From: an uncultured Gemmatimonadales bacterium
GTDB taxonomy: Bacteria > Gemmatimonadota > Gemmatimonadetes > JACCXV01 > JAHWKZ01
Assembly (NCBI GenBank): GCA_947259315.1
Contig: CAMYLR010000024.1
Span: 61,226 to 125,225 of the forward strand
Length of the DNA: 64,000 nt
Direction of reading: 5' to 3'
A program made the translations under genes and the position numbers. The notes beneath the pieces are model-generated. The model was not told where the DNA came from and ran no database searches. It was given only the letters and a program-made list of their open reading frames with translations. Below, piece after piece: positions 9,071 to 18,854 of this stretch. Position 1 is the first letter of the stretch, and each line of letters begins with the position of its first letter.

Positions 9071-9099
9071 ATGACCCGGCTCCTCGTTCTTCGTATTTT
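9071..9099 (+). promoter_or_regulatory. Candidate promoter for clpB
   Basis: ATGACC at 9071-9076, 17 bp, TATTTT at 9094-9099. The -10 box ends 9 nt before the clpB ATG, so the mRNA would be nearly leaderless. No CIRCE-like inverted repeat is present here. Confidence 0.5.
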
Positions 9100-9108
9100 T
9101 CCCGCCTC

Positions 9109-11718
9109 ATGCAACTCGAGCGATTGACCCAGCGCCTCCAGGAAGCGCTCGTGGCCGCCCAGTCAGCGGCCCGACGGGCCGATCATCCCGAGGTTCACAC
9201 TGAGCACGTAGCCCGGGAGCTGCTCGCGCAGAGCGAGGGGCTTTTCCCGACGCTCCTATCGAGGCTCGGGATCGACGCTCGCACCACCACCGAACGGATC
9301 GAAGAGGCCGTCGGTCGTCTGGCGAGGGTCACCGGTGGGGCCGAGCCGCGGTTGTCGCGTGAGCTCATCCGATTGTTGGACGAGGCAGAAGACGAAGCTC
9401 GCGGTCTCGACGATGAGTACACATCGATCGAGCACCTGCTGCTGGCGTGGGTCGAGACGAAAGCCGGCGCGATGGGTCGCATCCTGGATACAGCGGGGCT
9501 CACACGTGACGACGTATTGGCGGTCCTTAAAGACGTTCGTGGTTCTCAACGAGTAACCGACCCAAATCCCGAGGACAAGTATCAGGCGCTCGAACGGTAT
9601 GGCAACGATCTGGTCGAGCAGGCTCGGCGCGGAAAGATCGATCCGGTGATCGGCCGCGACGAGGAGATCCGCCGGGTGGTCCAAGTCCTGTCACGGCGGA
9701 CCAAGAACAACCCGGTGCTGATCGGTGAACCGGGTGTCGGGAAGACGGCCATCGTTGAAGGGTTGGCACAGCGGATCGTGGCCGGCGACGTCCCCGAGAG
9801 CTTGATGGAAAAGCGTCTGATCGAGCTCGACGTCGGGGCGATGGTCGCGGGAGCCAAGTACCGGGGCGAGTTCGAGGAACGGTTCAAGGCGGTGCTAAAG
9901 GAGATCACCGCATCTGAAGGCGAGGTCGTCACGTTCATCGACGAGCTCCACACGCTGGTTGGCGCGGGAGCAGCTGAGGGCGCGGTCGACGCGTCGAACA
10001 TGATCAAGCCACCGCTCGCACGCGGTGAGTTGAGAATGATCGGGGCCACGACGCTTGACGAGTATCGCAAGCACATCGAGAAAGACGCCGCGCTCGAACG
10101 CCGCTTTCAGCCAGTGTTCGTGGGCGAGCCCACGGTAGAAGACACAATCGCGATCCTGCGCGGGTTAAAGGAACGCTATGAAGTCCATCATGGTGTTCGC
10201 ATCACCGATGGCGCTCTGGTCGCGGCGGCGACGCTTTCTCATCGTTACATCGCCGATCGATTCCTACCCGACAAGGCGATCGACCTGGTCGACGAAGCCG
10301 CCAGCCGACTGAAGATGGAGATCGACTCGGTGCCGATCGAGATCGATGTCATCCAGCGGCGGATCATCCAGTTGGAGATCGAGAAACAAGCCTTGGCCAA
10401 AGAAGACGATGCGGCGTCCCGTCAGCGGTTGGCGCGGATCGAGTCGGATCTCGCGGACCTAAACGAGGAGGCCGATCGCCTGAAGGTCCACTGGCAGGCC
10501 GAAAAGGAGGGGATCCAGGCGATCCGCGAGCTCAAGCAACGCATCGAGAACACCCGAATCGCGGCCGAGAAGGCTCAACGCGCGGGCGAGCTCGAGAAGG
10601 CCGCCGAGCTTCAGTACGGCAAGCTGGCCGAGCTCACCGACGACCTCGAGCAGCGCGAGGCAGAGTTGTCAAAGAAACAGGCCACACAGCGCATCTTGAA
10701 GGAAGAAGTCGACGAGGAGGACATCGCTGAGGTGGTCTCGAATTGGACCGGCATTCCAGTCGCTCGGTTGGTCGAGGGCGAGCGCGAGAAGCTGCTCCGG
10801 ATGGAGGATCGATTGCACCGCCGCGTGGTGGGACAGGATCCGGCGATCCGCGCGGTATCCGATGCGGTGCGCCGGGCTCGCGCCGGGCTTCAGGACCCGA
10901 ACCGTCCGATCGGAGCGTTCCTGTTCCTGGGCCCGACGGGTGTCGGCAAGACCGAGCTGGCGCGCGCCCTGGCGGAGTTTTTGTTTGACGACGAAGACGC
11001 GATGGTACGGATCGACATGTCGGAGTACATGGAGCGTCACGCGGTCGCTCGATTGATCGGCGCCCCGCCGGGATACGTGGGGTTCGAGGAGGGAGGGCAG
11101 TTAACCGAGGCTGTGCGTCGACGACCCTACGCGGTGTTGCTCATGGACGAGATCGAGAAAGCCCACCCCGAGGTGTTCAACATCCTGCTTCAGGTATTGG
11201 ACGATGGCCGGCTGACGGATGGCCAGGGTCGCACGGTCGATTTCAAGCACACGGTGATCATTATGACCTCGAACATCGGAAGCCAGCACATTACGGAGGA
11301 TGCGGACGCACCCACGATCGAGGCGCGTGTCACCGAGGCTCTTCGCAGCCACTTCCGGCCCGAGTTTCTCAACCGCGTCGACGAGACGGTGATCTTCCAT
11401 CGACTCGATCCAGCCCAACTCGGTCAGATCGTCGACATTCAGCTCGAGCGGATCGCCGGCGTGCTGGCGACACGCGGTCTTTCGATCGGCGTGACGGACG
11501 GGGCCAAGGCTTTTCTCGCCGAGCGGGGCTTTGATCCCGCCTACGGAGCGCGCCCGCTAAAACGGGCGATCCAAGCCCATCTCATGAACCAGCTCGCGGT
11601 CGCGCTTCTCGAGGGTCGATTGTCAGAGGGTGATCACGTGACGGTCGATGTAGACGAGGGCGGAGAGGGTCTTGCCTTCGAACGCGAGCCGGCAGATGCC
11701 GAGGAACCGCCGGCCTAG
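9109..11718 (+). CDS. clpB: ATP-dependent disaggregase ClpB
   Basis: 869-aa Hsp100 chaperone that works with DnaK/DnaJ to dissolve aggregates. It has an N-terminal double Clp_N repeat (about 1-145), first AAA+ module with Walker A GEPGVGKT (about 205), a long charged coiled-coil M domain (about 400-530), second AAA+ module with GPTGVGKT (about 607) and a C-terminal D2-small domain. The M domain and lack of a ClpP-binding loop separate ClpB from ClpA/ClpC. Full length. Its TAG shares a CTAG with the stop of the convergent epimerase gene. Confidence 0.97.
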   Translation: MQLERLTQRLQEALVAAQSAARRADHPEVHTEHVARELLAQSEGLFPTLLSRLGIDARTTTERIEEAVGRLARVTGGAEPRLSRELIRLLDEAEDEARGLDDEYTSIEHLLLAWVETKAGAMGRILDTAGLTRDDVLAVLKDVRGSQRVTDPNPEDKYQALERYGNDLVEQARRGKIDPVIGRDEEIRRVVQVLSRRTKNNPVLIGEPGVGKTAIVEGLAQRIVAGDVPESLMEKRLIELDVGAMVAGAKYRGEFEERFKAVLKEITASEGEVVTFIDELHTLVGAGAAEGAVDASNMIKPPLARGELRMIGATTLDEYRKHIEKDAALERRFQPVFVGEPTVEDTIAILRGLKERYEVHHGVRITDGALVAAATLSHRYIADRFLPDKAIDLVDEAASRLKMEIDSVPIEIDVIQRRIIQLEIEKQALAKEDDAASRQRLARIESDLADLNEEADRLKVHWQAEKEGIQAIRELKQRIENTRIAAEKAQRAGELEKAAELQYGKLAELTDDLEQREAELSKKQATQRILKEEVDEEDIAEVVSNWTGIPVARLVEGEREKLLRMEDRLHRRVVGQDPAIRAVSDAVRRARAGLQDPNRPIGAFLFLGPTGVGKTELARALAEFLFDDEDAMVRIDMSEYMERHAVARLIGAPPGYVGFEEGGQLTEAVRRRPYAVLLMDEIEKAHPEVFNILLQVLDDGRLTDGQGRTVDFKHTVIIMTSNIGSQHITEDADAPTIEARVTEALRSHFRPEFLNRVDETVIFHRLDPAQLGQIVDIQLERIAGVLATRGLSIGVTDGAKAFLAERGFDPAYGARPLKRAIQAHLMNQLAVALLEGRLSEGDHVTVDVDEGGEGLAFEREPADAEEPPA

Positions 11719-12152
11719 TCCTGTTCGTGGACGTGTGAGACCGGTGCGTCGTTCTTCGGGCCCGCCACTTCGATCAGGACACCGTGGGTGAACAGCGGGT
11801 GAAAGAACGCGATCTCCCGGCCCTCAGCACCGGGTCGGGGCGCCTCGCCAACCGTTTCCACACCGTGCTCGATACCCGCTAGGATCGCTTTTCTGACGTC
11901 TGGCACGTCGAACGAGATATGGTGTAGCCCCTCGCCATGCTTGGCCACGAAGCGTCCCACCGGAGTGTCTGGGTCTAGCGCCTCGAGCAGCTCTATCTCA
12001 CCGCCGGGAAACGGCAAGAGGGCGACGCGCACGCCCTCGCTCGCGATCTCCTCGATCTTCTCGACTTTGAGGCCCAACACCTCTTCGTAGAAGATCCGCG
12101 CATCGACGATCGATCGAACGGCGATACCGATATGGGCGAGGCGGACACTCAT
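11715..12152 (-). CDS. mce: Methylmalonyl-CoA epimerase
   Basis: 145-aa vicinal-oxygen-chelate fold enzyme interconverting (R)- and (S)-methylmalonyl-CoA in propionate metabolism. Signature stretches are [10 protein letters not shown] (metal-ligand histidine), [12 protein letters not shown] and GVLIEVAGP with the C-terminal glutamate ligand. The ATG at 12152 fits the family N terminus; an upstream extension of 14 residues is possible but unsupported. No mutase or carboxylase gene is adjacent. It converges on clpB with overlapping stops. Confidence 0.9.
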   Translation of the reverse strand: MSVRLAHIGIAVRSIVDARIFYEEVLGLKVEKIEEIASEGVRVALLPFPGGEIELLEALDPDTPVGRFVAKHGEGLHHISFDVPDVRKAILAGIEHGVETVGEAPRPGAEGREIAFFHPLFTHGVLIEVAGPKNDAPVSHVHEQD

Positions 12153-12204
12153 TCGGTGTGGATTCGCATCGGGAACAGGCCCCCGGTTCAACACGTGTAC
12201 TCGG

Positions 12205-12234
12205 TTGGCACTCGGAATTAACGGTGGCTATTAT
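12205..12234 (+). promoter_or_regulatory. trxA promoter
   Basis: TTGGCA at 12205-12210, 18 bp spacer, TATTAT at 12229-12234. Leader to trxA is about 63 nt. The -10 lies in a palindrome (GGCTATTATAGCC) that also provides a minus-strand -10. Confidence 0.65.
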
Positions 12235-12259
12235 AGCCGCTCGATCGGGCCGCCGTCGA
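12230..12259 (-). promoter_or_regulatory. Candidate mce promoter overlapping the trxA -10
   Basis: On the minus strand TCGACG (12259-12254), 18 bp, TATAAT (12235-12230). The -10 is perfect, but it is the complement of the trxA -10 region, so this may be a symmetry artefact rather than a second promoter. Confidence 0.35.
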
Positions 12260-12303
12260 GCCAGTTTCGGCCCGTTGGCGAGAAGAAAGGGAGACGGAGA
12301 TAA

Positions 12304-12633
12304 ATGACATCGAATGGTACTCACGCTGTAACCGACGACAACTTTGATGCCGAGGTCAAGCAGTCAGACAAGCTGACCCTGGTCGACTTTTGGGCCGAGT
12401 GGTGCGGCCCCTGTAAGATGATCGCCCCAACGATCGACGAGTTGGCGGAGCAGTACAACGACCAACTCAAAGTCTGCAAGATGGACGTCGATTCGAATCA
12501 GCGCACCGCCCAGGAGTACGCCGTGCGCTCGATCCCGAGCCTGTTGTTTTTCAAAGGTGGGGAGGTCATCGAGACGGTCGTCGGTGCTGTGCCCAAGCAG
12601 CGCCTCGAAGAAGTCATCGAAGCGCATCTCTAA
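12304..12633 (+). CDS. trxA: Thioredoxin
   Basis: 109-aa cytoplasmic thioredoxin with the WCGPC redox site at residues 33-37 and the conserved cis-proline segment RSIPSLLFF. Length and fold landmarks (VDFWAEWCGPCKM, KMDVDSN) are canonical. It reduces protein disulfides with thioredoxin reductase, which is not in this window. A purine-rich ribosome site (AAGGGAGACGGAG) precedes the ATG. It is followed by a strong intrinsic terminator, so it is monocistronic. Confidence 0.97.
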   Translation: MTSNGTHAVTDDNFDAEVKQSDKLTLVDFWAEWCGPCKMIAPTIDELAEQYNDQLKVCKMDVDSNQRTAQEYAVRSIPSLLFFKGGEVIETVVGAVPKQRLEEVIEAHL

Positions 12634-12678
12634 GTTGGCGCTTGGGGCCGCCTGAATAGCGCGATCCCGCTGAGCGCT

Positions 12679-12726
12679 CGGGGCTCATTGTCGAGTCGAT
12701 CGACGATGAGCCCCGTTGTTTTGTAA
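12679..12726 (+). terminator. Rho-independent terminator after trxA
   Basis: A 16-bp stem (one G-U pair) from 12679 to 12715 with a 5-nt loop, followed by TTGTTTTGT. One of the clearest intrinsic terminators in the window. Confidence 0.85.
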
Positions 12727-12766
12727 CGCTGGCACTTAAGAGCCGCTTCCGGCTGCGACGATAGAC

Positions 12767-13405
12767 ATGCCCGATTGGCTGAAGAACGGTTTCGTTCGGT
12801 TGCTTGACCCGATCGTCTTTGGGCTGGTTCGCAGAGGCGTGCACCCGAATCTGATCAGCACGGTCGGTTTCCTGGTCACTTTGGCGGCGGCGGGCGTCAT
12901 ATTCTCTCGTTATCTAGTGCTGGGCATTATGATCTTCCTGGCCGGCGGGATGATGGATACTCTCGACGGGAGGGTCGCCCGAGAATCCGGATTGGCGTCT
13001 AAGTTTGGTTCGTTCTACGATTCGACGTTGGATCGTATCTCTGAGATCGCCGTCTACTTCTCGCTGTACGCGTACTTCCGGCCGTTGCCCAGCTTTTGGT
13101 GGGTCGGCTACGTCGTAATCCTGGCGATGGTCGGGTCGTTGATGGTCTCGTACACTCGGGCTCGGGCTGAGGCGCTCGGGATCGAGTGCGCTGTTGGATT
13201 GATGCAGCGTCCAGAGCGAGTCGTTGCGCTCGGAGTTGGCGGATTGCTCGTGGGTGTGATCCGCTTCGTAGATCCGGCCTGGCAATACACCCCGCTGTTG
13301 GTCGCGCTGGTGCTGATCGCCATATTGGCAAACCTGACCGCGGTCGAGCGCATCTACAGCGTTTACAAAGTCGCCCACGGGGTTCCATTGACCCCACAGG
13401 ATTGA
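12767..13405 (+). CDS. CDP-alcohol phosphatidyltransferase, probable inositol-phosphate type
   Basis: 212-aa integral membrane enzyme of the CDP-alcohol phosphatidyltransferase family. The full catalytic motif D-x2-DG-x2-AR-x8-G-x3-D-x3-D is present: D64, D67, G68, A71, R72, G81, D85, D89. Several hydrophobic helices surround it. The family moves a phosphatidyl group from CDP-diacylglycerol to a polar alcohol. The next gene makes inositol-3-phosphate, so the likely product is phosphatidylinositol phosphate rather than phosphatidylglycerophosphate. That substrate assignment is inference from context. Confidence 0.85.
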   Translation: MPDWLKNGFVRLLDPIVFGLVRRGVHPNLISTVGFLVTLAAAGVIFSRYLVLGIMIFLAGGMMDTLDGRVARESGLASKFGSFYDSTLDRISEIAVYFSLYAYFRPLPSFWWVGYVVILAMVGSLMVSYTRARAEALGIECAVGLMQRPERVVALGVGGLLVGVIRFVDPAWQYTPLLVALVLIAILANLTAVERIYSVYKVAHGVPLTPQD

Positions 13406-13436
13406 GCGGACCATAAAAACCGGATGAGAGAAACCG

Positions 13437-14777
13437 ATGAACGATGAGCCGATGACCCAGCCCGCTCCCATTTCGTCGCCGGACGGGACTCTCGGGGTGC
13501 TGCTTCCCGGGATGGGCGCTGTCGCGACGACTTTCATGGCCGGGGTCGAGGCTGTTCGGCGGGGAATAGCTCAGCCGTTTGGCTCATTGACACAGATGGG
13601 CACGATCCGGCTCGGCGGAAGACCCGAAAGGCGGACCCCGCGGATCAACGACTTTGCGCCTATCGCACGGCTCGACCAGTTGGTGTTTGGCGCCTGGGAT
13701 GTCTTCCCGGACGATGCCTACGAATCAGCTCGTAACGCCGGCGTCCTGGGAGAGAACCAGGTCGAGGAACTGGGCGATTTCTTGCGCACGATTCAGCCCA
13801 TGCGTGGCGCCTTTGACCAACGCTACGTCAAGAAGCTGAACGGTACACACATCATCGAGAGTCGCTCAAAGCGGGCGTGGGCAGACCAGTTGATCGATGA
13901 CATCGAGCGTTTCCGGGAAGAGAACGGATGCGATCGAATGGTGATGGTTTGGTGCGGCTCGACGGAGGTCTTCCTCGAACCGGCGGCAGTACACCAGGAC
14001 CTGGACGCGTTCGAGAAGGGGCTCGACGCGAACGACGACTCCATCCCCCCGTCCATGGTCTATGCCTATGCGGCGATAAAGTGCGGGATACCCTATGCGA
14101 ACGGAGCGCCCAACCTGTCGGCCGACGTACCCGCGTTGCTCGATCTGGCCGCCCAAAACACCGTTCCGGTCAGTGGAAAAGACTTCAAGACCGGCCAGAC
14201 CTTGATGAAGACGATCCTCGCACCGGGGTTCAAAGCCCGCATGTTGGGTATTCGTGGCTGGTACTCGACCAACATCCTCGGGAACCGGGACGGAGAGGTG
14301 CTCGACGACCCTGAGTCGTTCAAGACCAAGGAGGAATCGAAGCTCGGTGTGCTCGACTACATCCTTCAGCCGGATCTCTATCCGGAGTTGTACGGCGACA
14401 TCTCACACGTCGTGCGGATCAACTACTACCCGCCGCGTGGCGACAACAAGGAAGGTTGGGACAACGTCGACATCTTCGGGTGGCTCGGCTACCCGATGCA
14501 AATCAAGATCGACTTCCTTTGTCGCGACTCGATCCTCGCAGCGCCGATCGTCCTCGATCTCGTGTTGTTCCTTGACCTCGCCGCTCGGGCCGGCATGAAG
14601 GGGGTTCAGGAGTGGTTGTCTTTCTACTGGAAAAGTCCGATGCACGCACCCCAGCTCTACCCGGAGCATGACCTCTTCATTCAGCTGACAAAGCTGAAGA
14701 ACACGCTCCGTTTCCTGATGGGCGAAGAGCAGATTACCCACCTCGGACTCGAGTACTACCAACCTCCCTCGCCGTGA
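13437..14777 (+). CDS. Inositol-3-phosphate synthase
   Basis: 446-aa myo-inositol-1-phosphate synthase-type enzyme converting glucose-6-phosphate to inositol-3-phosphate with NAD. It shows the N-terminal Rossmann start (GVLLPGMGAVATTF), an internal NGAPNLSADVPAL segment, the catalytic-core GKDFKTGQT lysine region (about residue 240) and the downstream ILGNRDGEVL. A purine-rich GGATGAGAG sits before the ATG. It lies 31 nt after the phosphatidyltransferase gene, and its stop overlaps the M1 peptidase start, so all three may share a transcript. Confidence 0.92.
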   Translation: MNDEPMTQPAPISSPDGTLGVLLPGMGAVATTFMAGVEAVRRGIAQPFGSLTQMGTIRLGGRPERRTPRINDFAPIARLDQLVFGAWDVFPDDAYESARNAGVLGENQVEELGDFLRTIQPMRGAFDQRYVKKLNGTHIIESRSKRAWADQLIDDIERFREENGCDRMVMVWCGSTEVFLEPAAVHQDLDAFEKGLDANDDSIPPSMVYAYAAIKCGIPYANGAPNLSADVPALLDLAAQNTVPVSGKDFKTGQTLMKTILAPGFKARMLGIRGWYSTNILGNRDGEVLDDPESFKTKEESKLGVLDYILQPDLYPELYGDISHVVRINYYPPRGDNKEGWDNVDIFGWLGYPMQIKIDFLCRDSILAAPIVLDLVLFLDLAARAGMKGVQEWLSFYWKSPMHAPQLYPEHDLFIQLTKLKNTLRFLMGEEQITHLGLEYYQPPSP

Positions 14778-16459
14778 GCCCAGTGACTACGCGCGACCGG
14801 ACTGTGGTGCTCTCGGTCGTGTGTCTCCTTTTGACAGCCGGTTCGTTGTTAGCCCAAGATGCGATCGAAGTCGGGATCCCAAGCGGCGAAGTCGATGGTT
14901 ACGAGCGGCGTTCGGGGGTTGACGTGCTTCATTACGACATATCTCTCGAATTGCCAACCAACGGGCGCGAGATCACCGGTCGCACTACGATTCTGTATGA
15001 AGCCGAGCACTCGTCCCTGCATCCCACGCTAGACCTCGACTTTGGAGCCATGACCGTCGACAGCGTGCGCGTCGACGGCCAACGCGCGCAGTTTCTGCAC
15101 GAGGACGAAACGCTCACCGTGCGCGCCCCCCGCGAGCCGATCGCTACCCGGCATACCACCAGCGTCTGGTACCACGGCGAGCCCCAAGATGGCCTGATAA
15201 TCCAACCGAATCGTCACGGCGACGTGGTCGTTTTCGCTGACAACTGGCCCGATCGGGCACGCTACTGGTTCCCATCGATTGACCACCCGTCAGACAAGGC
15301 GACGGTGGCGTTCGAGATCGTCGCGCCAGAGGAATGGCAGGTCGTGGCGAACGGTTATCGGCACGAGCAGACGAAGCTCGGAGACGGGCGCGTGCGAACG
15401 CGTTGGATCGAAACGGCGAGCATCCCGACGTACTGCATGGTGTTGGGTGCAGCGCCGTTCAGTATCACGAACGCCGGTGTCGTCAACGGCGTCGAGGTCA
15501 CGCACTGGACGTACCGGGCCGACTCGTTAGCGGGTGAGGCCGCGTTTTCGCGGTCGACCGAGATCCTGTCGTTTTATGATTCGTTGTTCGGTCCGTTTCC
15601 CTACGAGAAGCTGGCTCACGTCCAATCATCGACGCGGTACGGCGGGATGGAGAACGCGAGCGCGATCTTCTACGGTGAGTCGACGATCGGTGACGCACTC
15701 ACGGCCGGTGCCGGGGATCCGGGCCAAGCAGCCGATGGATTGACTTCTCTGGTCGCACACGAAACCGTTCACCAATGGTTTGGCGACGCAGTCACTGAAA
15801 ACGATTGGCATCATCTTTGGTTATCGGAAGGGTTCGCTTCGTACTTCGCGGCGGTCTTCTTCGAGTTTCACGGAAGCTCAACCGGAAACGGGCCGTCAGA
15901 GTTGGCGCGTCGCATGCGCGCCATGACCGAGAGGATCCTCGCCTATCATCTGCAGAACCCGGAGCCGATCTACGTCCAGAACCGCCGCGAGTACGAGAGC
16001 CTCCTGACCCCAAATAACTACCAGAAGGGGGCCTGGGTCTTGCATATGTTGCGTCGAAGAGTGGGCGATCAGGCCTTTTTTGATGCAGTTCGCAGCTTCT
16101 ACGGTGAACTGCGCGGTCAAACGGCTTGGACCGCCGACTTCGAGCGTGTCTCGGAACGCGTGTCAGGGATGGATCTGGGGTGGTTTTTCGCTCAGTGGGT
16201 GGGGCGTCCAGGGGTGCCCGTTTTGGTCGTCGATCGGCGGGGCGATCGACTGATCGTGCGTCAACTGCAACCCGGCGATCCGTATCGGCTGGATCTCGAG
16301 TTGGGGTTGACGACCGATACCGGCGAACGACGACTCGAGGTGGAGATGAAGACGAGCGAGGTCGAGGTCGACCTCGAGCCGTTTGGTGCGGTGACCGGCG
16401 TCGAGATCGATCCCGACGGTTGGCTGCTGTACGCGACACCGGATCAGGTGCAGGGCTAG
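14774..16459 (+). CDS. Secreted M1-family metallopeptidase, short form
   Basis: 561-aa gluzincin aminopeptidase. Signal peptide at the N terminus ending SLLAQ. Zinc site HETVH at residues 329-333 with the third ligand glutamate at about 352 (WLSEGF). The exopeptidase motif appears as GGMENAS. The long C-terminal HEAT-like domain of PepN is absent, as in many bacterial short M1 enzymes, leaving a small beta-rich C terminus. GTG start overlaps the inositol-phosphate synthase stop. Substrate not predictable; likely periplasmic peptide degradation. Confidence 0.9.
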   Translation: MSPVTTRDRTVVLSVVCLLLTAGSLLAQDAIEVGIPSGEVDGYERRSGVDVLHYDISLELPTNGREITGRTTILYEAEHSSLHPTLDLDFGAMTVDSVRVDGQRAQFLHEDETLTVRAPREPIATRHTTSVWYHGEPQDGLIIQPNRHGDVVVFADNWPDRARYWFPSIDHPSDKATVAFEIVAPEEWQVVANGYRHEQTKLGDGRVRTRWIETASIPTYCMVLGAAPFSITNAGVVNGVEVTHWTYRADSLAGEAAFSRSTEILSFYDSLFGPFPYEKLAHVQSSTRYGGMENASAIFYGESTIGDALTAGAGDPGQAADGLTSLVAHETVHQWFGDAVTENDWHHLWLSEGFASYFAAVFFEFHGSSTGNGPSELARRMRAMTERILAYHLQNPEPIYVQNRREYESLLTPNNYQKGAWVLHMLRRRVGDQAFFDAVRSFYGELRGQTAWTADFERVSERVSGMDLGWFFAQWVGRPGVPVLVVDRRGDRLIVRQLQPGDPYRLDLELGLTTDTGERRLEVEMKTSEVEVDLEPFGAVTGVEIDPDGWLLYATPDQVQG

Positions 16460-16504
16460 GCGCCGAGCTTGAGTATAAACCAGGCGGCCGCAATATTGGG
16501 TTTG

Positions 16505-17176
16505 GTGAGCGACGAGCGGTCACCGGGAGCTGGTGTTGGCGCCCTCATTACCTTCGAGGGCGGCGAGGCTAGCGGGAAGTCGACTCAGGTCGAGTTGCTC
16601 GCCGCTTGGCTGACGGATCGGGGTTACTCGGTAGTCACCGCGCGCGAGCCGGGCACGACCGAGGTTGGTTTGGCGGCGCGACGCGCATTGCTGGATGTCG
16701 ACGACGAGCTCGCGCCCCACGCGGAGCTGGCGCTATTCATCGCCGCTCGCGCTCAGTTGGCAGCGACTGTGGTCACACCCGCGCTGACCGCAGGCAAGAT
16801 CGTGCTGCTCGACCGGTTCGGCGATTCGTCAGTGGCCTACCAGGGCTACGGTCGGGGCCTCGAGCCGGAGCGGATCGCGGAGTGGAATCGTTGGGCCACC
16901 GGGGGTTTGGTCCCCGATCTGACGATTCTGATCGACGTTCCGGTCAGCGATGCCGTCGAGAGACGCGGAGACAAGCCCCCGGATCGACTGGAGCGCGCTG
17001 GGGATGAGTTCCACGAACGGGTCCGAGCGGGGTATGAGAGGCTAGCTGCGAATGAACCGTTTAGATTCTGCGTACTAGACGGTAGGCAACCGATCGACGA
17101 GCTGCAAAGCGCGATCCGCAGTCGGGTCGGAGAGTTACTCGAGACACGGGGCTCGCAAAGGATGGCACCTAGATGA
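16505..17176 (+). CDS. tmk: Thymidylate kinase
   Basis: dTMP kinase making dTDP for DNA synthesis. P-loop FEGGEASGKST (a small variation on the usual EGGEGAGKS), the DR(Y/F) substrate motif in LLDRFGDSSVAYQG, and the C-terminal nucleoside-specificity region. The start is uncertain: no ATG precedes the P-loop; the GTG at 16505 gives 223 aa, while a TTG at 16469 would add 12 residues. It overlaps the S41 peptidase gene by ATGA. Confidence 0.93.
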   Translation: MSDERSPGAGVGALITFEGGEASGKSTQVELLAAWLTDRGYSVVTAREPGTTEVGLAARRALLDVDDELAPHAELALFIAARAQLAATVVTPALTAGKIVLLDRFGDSSVAYQGYGRGLEPERIAEWNRWATGGLVPDLTILIDVPVSDAVERRGDKPPDRLERAGDEFHERVRAGYERLAANEPFRFCVLDGRQPIDELQSAIRSRVGELLETRGSQRMAPR

Positions 17177-18840
17177 TCAGAAAGCGATTCGGCACTTTCT
17201 TCATATTGTTGTTCTTCCTCGCGGTTCTAACCGGCGGGATCATCTACGACGATCTTTCGGCGTCGGACAGCGAGGATCCCTACGCCGCAATCAAGCTCCT
17301 CAACGAAGCGATCCACCAGGTCTCGGAGAAGTACGTCGACGAAATCGAATCTGACAGCTTGTACATGCGCGCTCTCGAGGGCATGCTGGGATCACTCGAT
17401 CCCTATTCGCAGCTATTGAGCCCGACCGAATACAATGATCTGAGGATCCACACCCAAGGCAATTACGAGGGCCTCGGGATTCGGATCGACATCGTCGATC
17501 AGATACTGACCGTAATCGCGCCAATCGAAGGCACGCCGGCCTATCGGGCTGGACTCCAGGCGGGTGACAAGATCCTCGCCGTCGACGGTGCCTCGACCAA
17601 GGGATGGAGCGAGGAGAAGGCGGTCCAGCAACTTCGTGGGCCGCGCGGATCGACGGTCACTCTGTTGATCGGGCGTTCGGGGCTCACCGAGCCGTTTGAC
17701 ACCGACGTCACGCGGCGTCCGATAAAACTATCCGCGGTTCCGTACTCCTTCTTGATGCGGGACGGCATCGGATACGTTCGCTTCACGCAGTTCGCCGAGC
17801 GGGGCCGCGACGAGCTTCGTGATGCGATCCGTAAGCTCGAGCGCAGCGGGATGCGGGCGCTCGTCCTCGATGTTAGGGGCAACCCCGGCGGGCTGCTTGA
17901 CCAGGCGATCGAAGTTTCGGATCTCTTCCTGCCGAAAGGCGTTGAGATCGTGGCCACGCGAGGTCGCGCTGCGGAATCAGACCGCGCTTATCACGCTCGC
18001 GACAACGACGATTTTTCGGTCCACCCGATGATCGTATTGATCAACGGCTCCTCGGCCTCGGCCAGCGAGATCCTTGCTGGAGCGCTGCAGGATCACGATC
18101 GCGCGTTGCTGGTCGGCGAGTCCTCGTGGGGGAAAGGCCTCGTCCAGAGCTTGTTTTCTCTCGACGACGGGTACTTCCTCAAGCTGACGACGGCCCGCTA
18201 TTACACGCCAAGCGGGCGCAGCATCCAACGCGCGGGCGAACCCGGTTTGCCGACGACCAGAACAGGGGAAGAGATCCCGTCGATGTTCGAAGGTGAAGGC
18301 GACACGTTCCCGGACAGCCTGGTGTTCCACACGGATATGGGACGGACCATCTACGGTGGTGGCGGAGTTATGCCGGATGTGGTCGTGCGTGGTGACCGTC
18401 TGGCAGAAGTTTCGCAGCAGCTCATCGAAGACATCGCGATCCAGAACGCGTTCTTCCTGTTCGCGGTGACGTACCGATCGACACACGACGCGATTCCCAG
18501 GGACTTCAAGCCGAATCAAGCGTTGCTGGACGAGTTCAAGGCGTATCTCCGCCAAGAGCAGGGGATCGACTTCTCGGATGAGGCGTTCCTGGGAGAGCTC
18601 GAGTACATCCGCGACTCGATGCAGTTCACGCTGATCAGCCAGTACCATGGTGAGGGCGCGGCCCGCCAAGCGGTGCTGCGCGCCGATCTGGCGCTCGCGA
18701 AGGCGGTCGACTTGCTGACCGAGGCGGACACCCTTGCCGACCTGTTCCGGCTAGCCGACCGGGAGCGCCAGGCATCGCTCGATGAAAGCGAGACGATGAC
18801 CACCGCGTCGCGCAAGCCGGCAGCGATAACCCAGCCGTAG
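17173..18840 (+). CDS. C-terminal processing protease, S41 family
   Basis: 555-aa periplasmic serine protease of the CtpA/Prc type. N-terminal membrane anchor/signal (FFILLFFLAVLTGGIIY), PDZ domain (about 95-180, with GLGIRID and AGLQAGDKIL), then the catalytic domain with the nucleophile motif SSASASE (residues 293-299) and the lysine in GESSWGKGLVQ (about 323). These enzymes clip unstructured C-termini of envelope proteins. A tail of about 150 residues extends beyond the protease core. ATG overlaps tmk. Confidence 0.95.
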   Translation: MIRKRFGTFFILLFFLAVLTGGIIYDDLSASDSEDPYAAIKLLNEAIHQVSEKYVDEIESDSLYMRALEGMLGSLDPYSQLLSPTEYNDLRIHTQGNYEGLGIRIDIVDQILTVIAPIEGTPAYRAGLQAGDKILAVDGASTKGWSEEKAVQQLRGPRGSTVTLLIGRSGLTEPFDTDVTRRPIKLSAVPYSFLMRDGIGYVRFTQFAERGRDELRDAIRKLERSGMRALVLDVRGNPGGLLDQAIEVSDLFLPKGVEIVATRGRAAESDRAYHARDNDDFSVHPMIVLINGSSASASEILAGALQDHDRALLVGESSWGKGLVQSLFSLDDGYFLKLTTARYYTPSGRSIQRAGEPGLPTTRTGEEIPSMFEGEGDTFPDSLVFHTDMGRTIYGGGGVMPDVVVRGDRLAEVSQQLIEDIAIQNAFFLFAVTYRSTHDAIPRDFKPNQALLDEFKAYLRQEQGIDFSDEAFLGELEYIRDSMQFTLISQYHGEGAARQAVLRADLALAKAVDLLTEADTLADLFRLADRERQASLDESETMTTASRKPAAITQP

Positions 18841-18854
18841 CCGACTCGCGGCCG

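Noticed and set aside
12205-12236. CIRCE operator at the trxA promoter
   Set aside because: The left half TTGGCACTC fits 8 of 9, but the right half fits only about 5 of 9; more likely a chance match with the -35 region.
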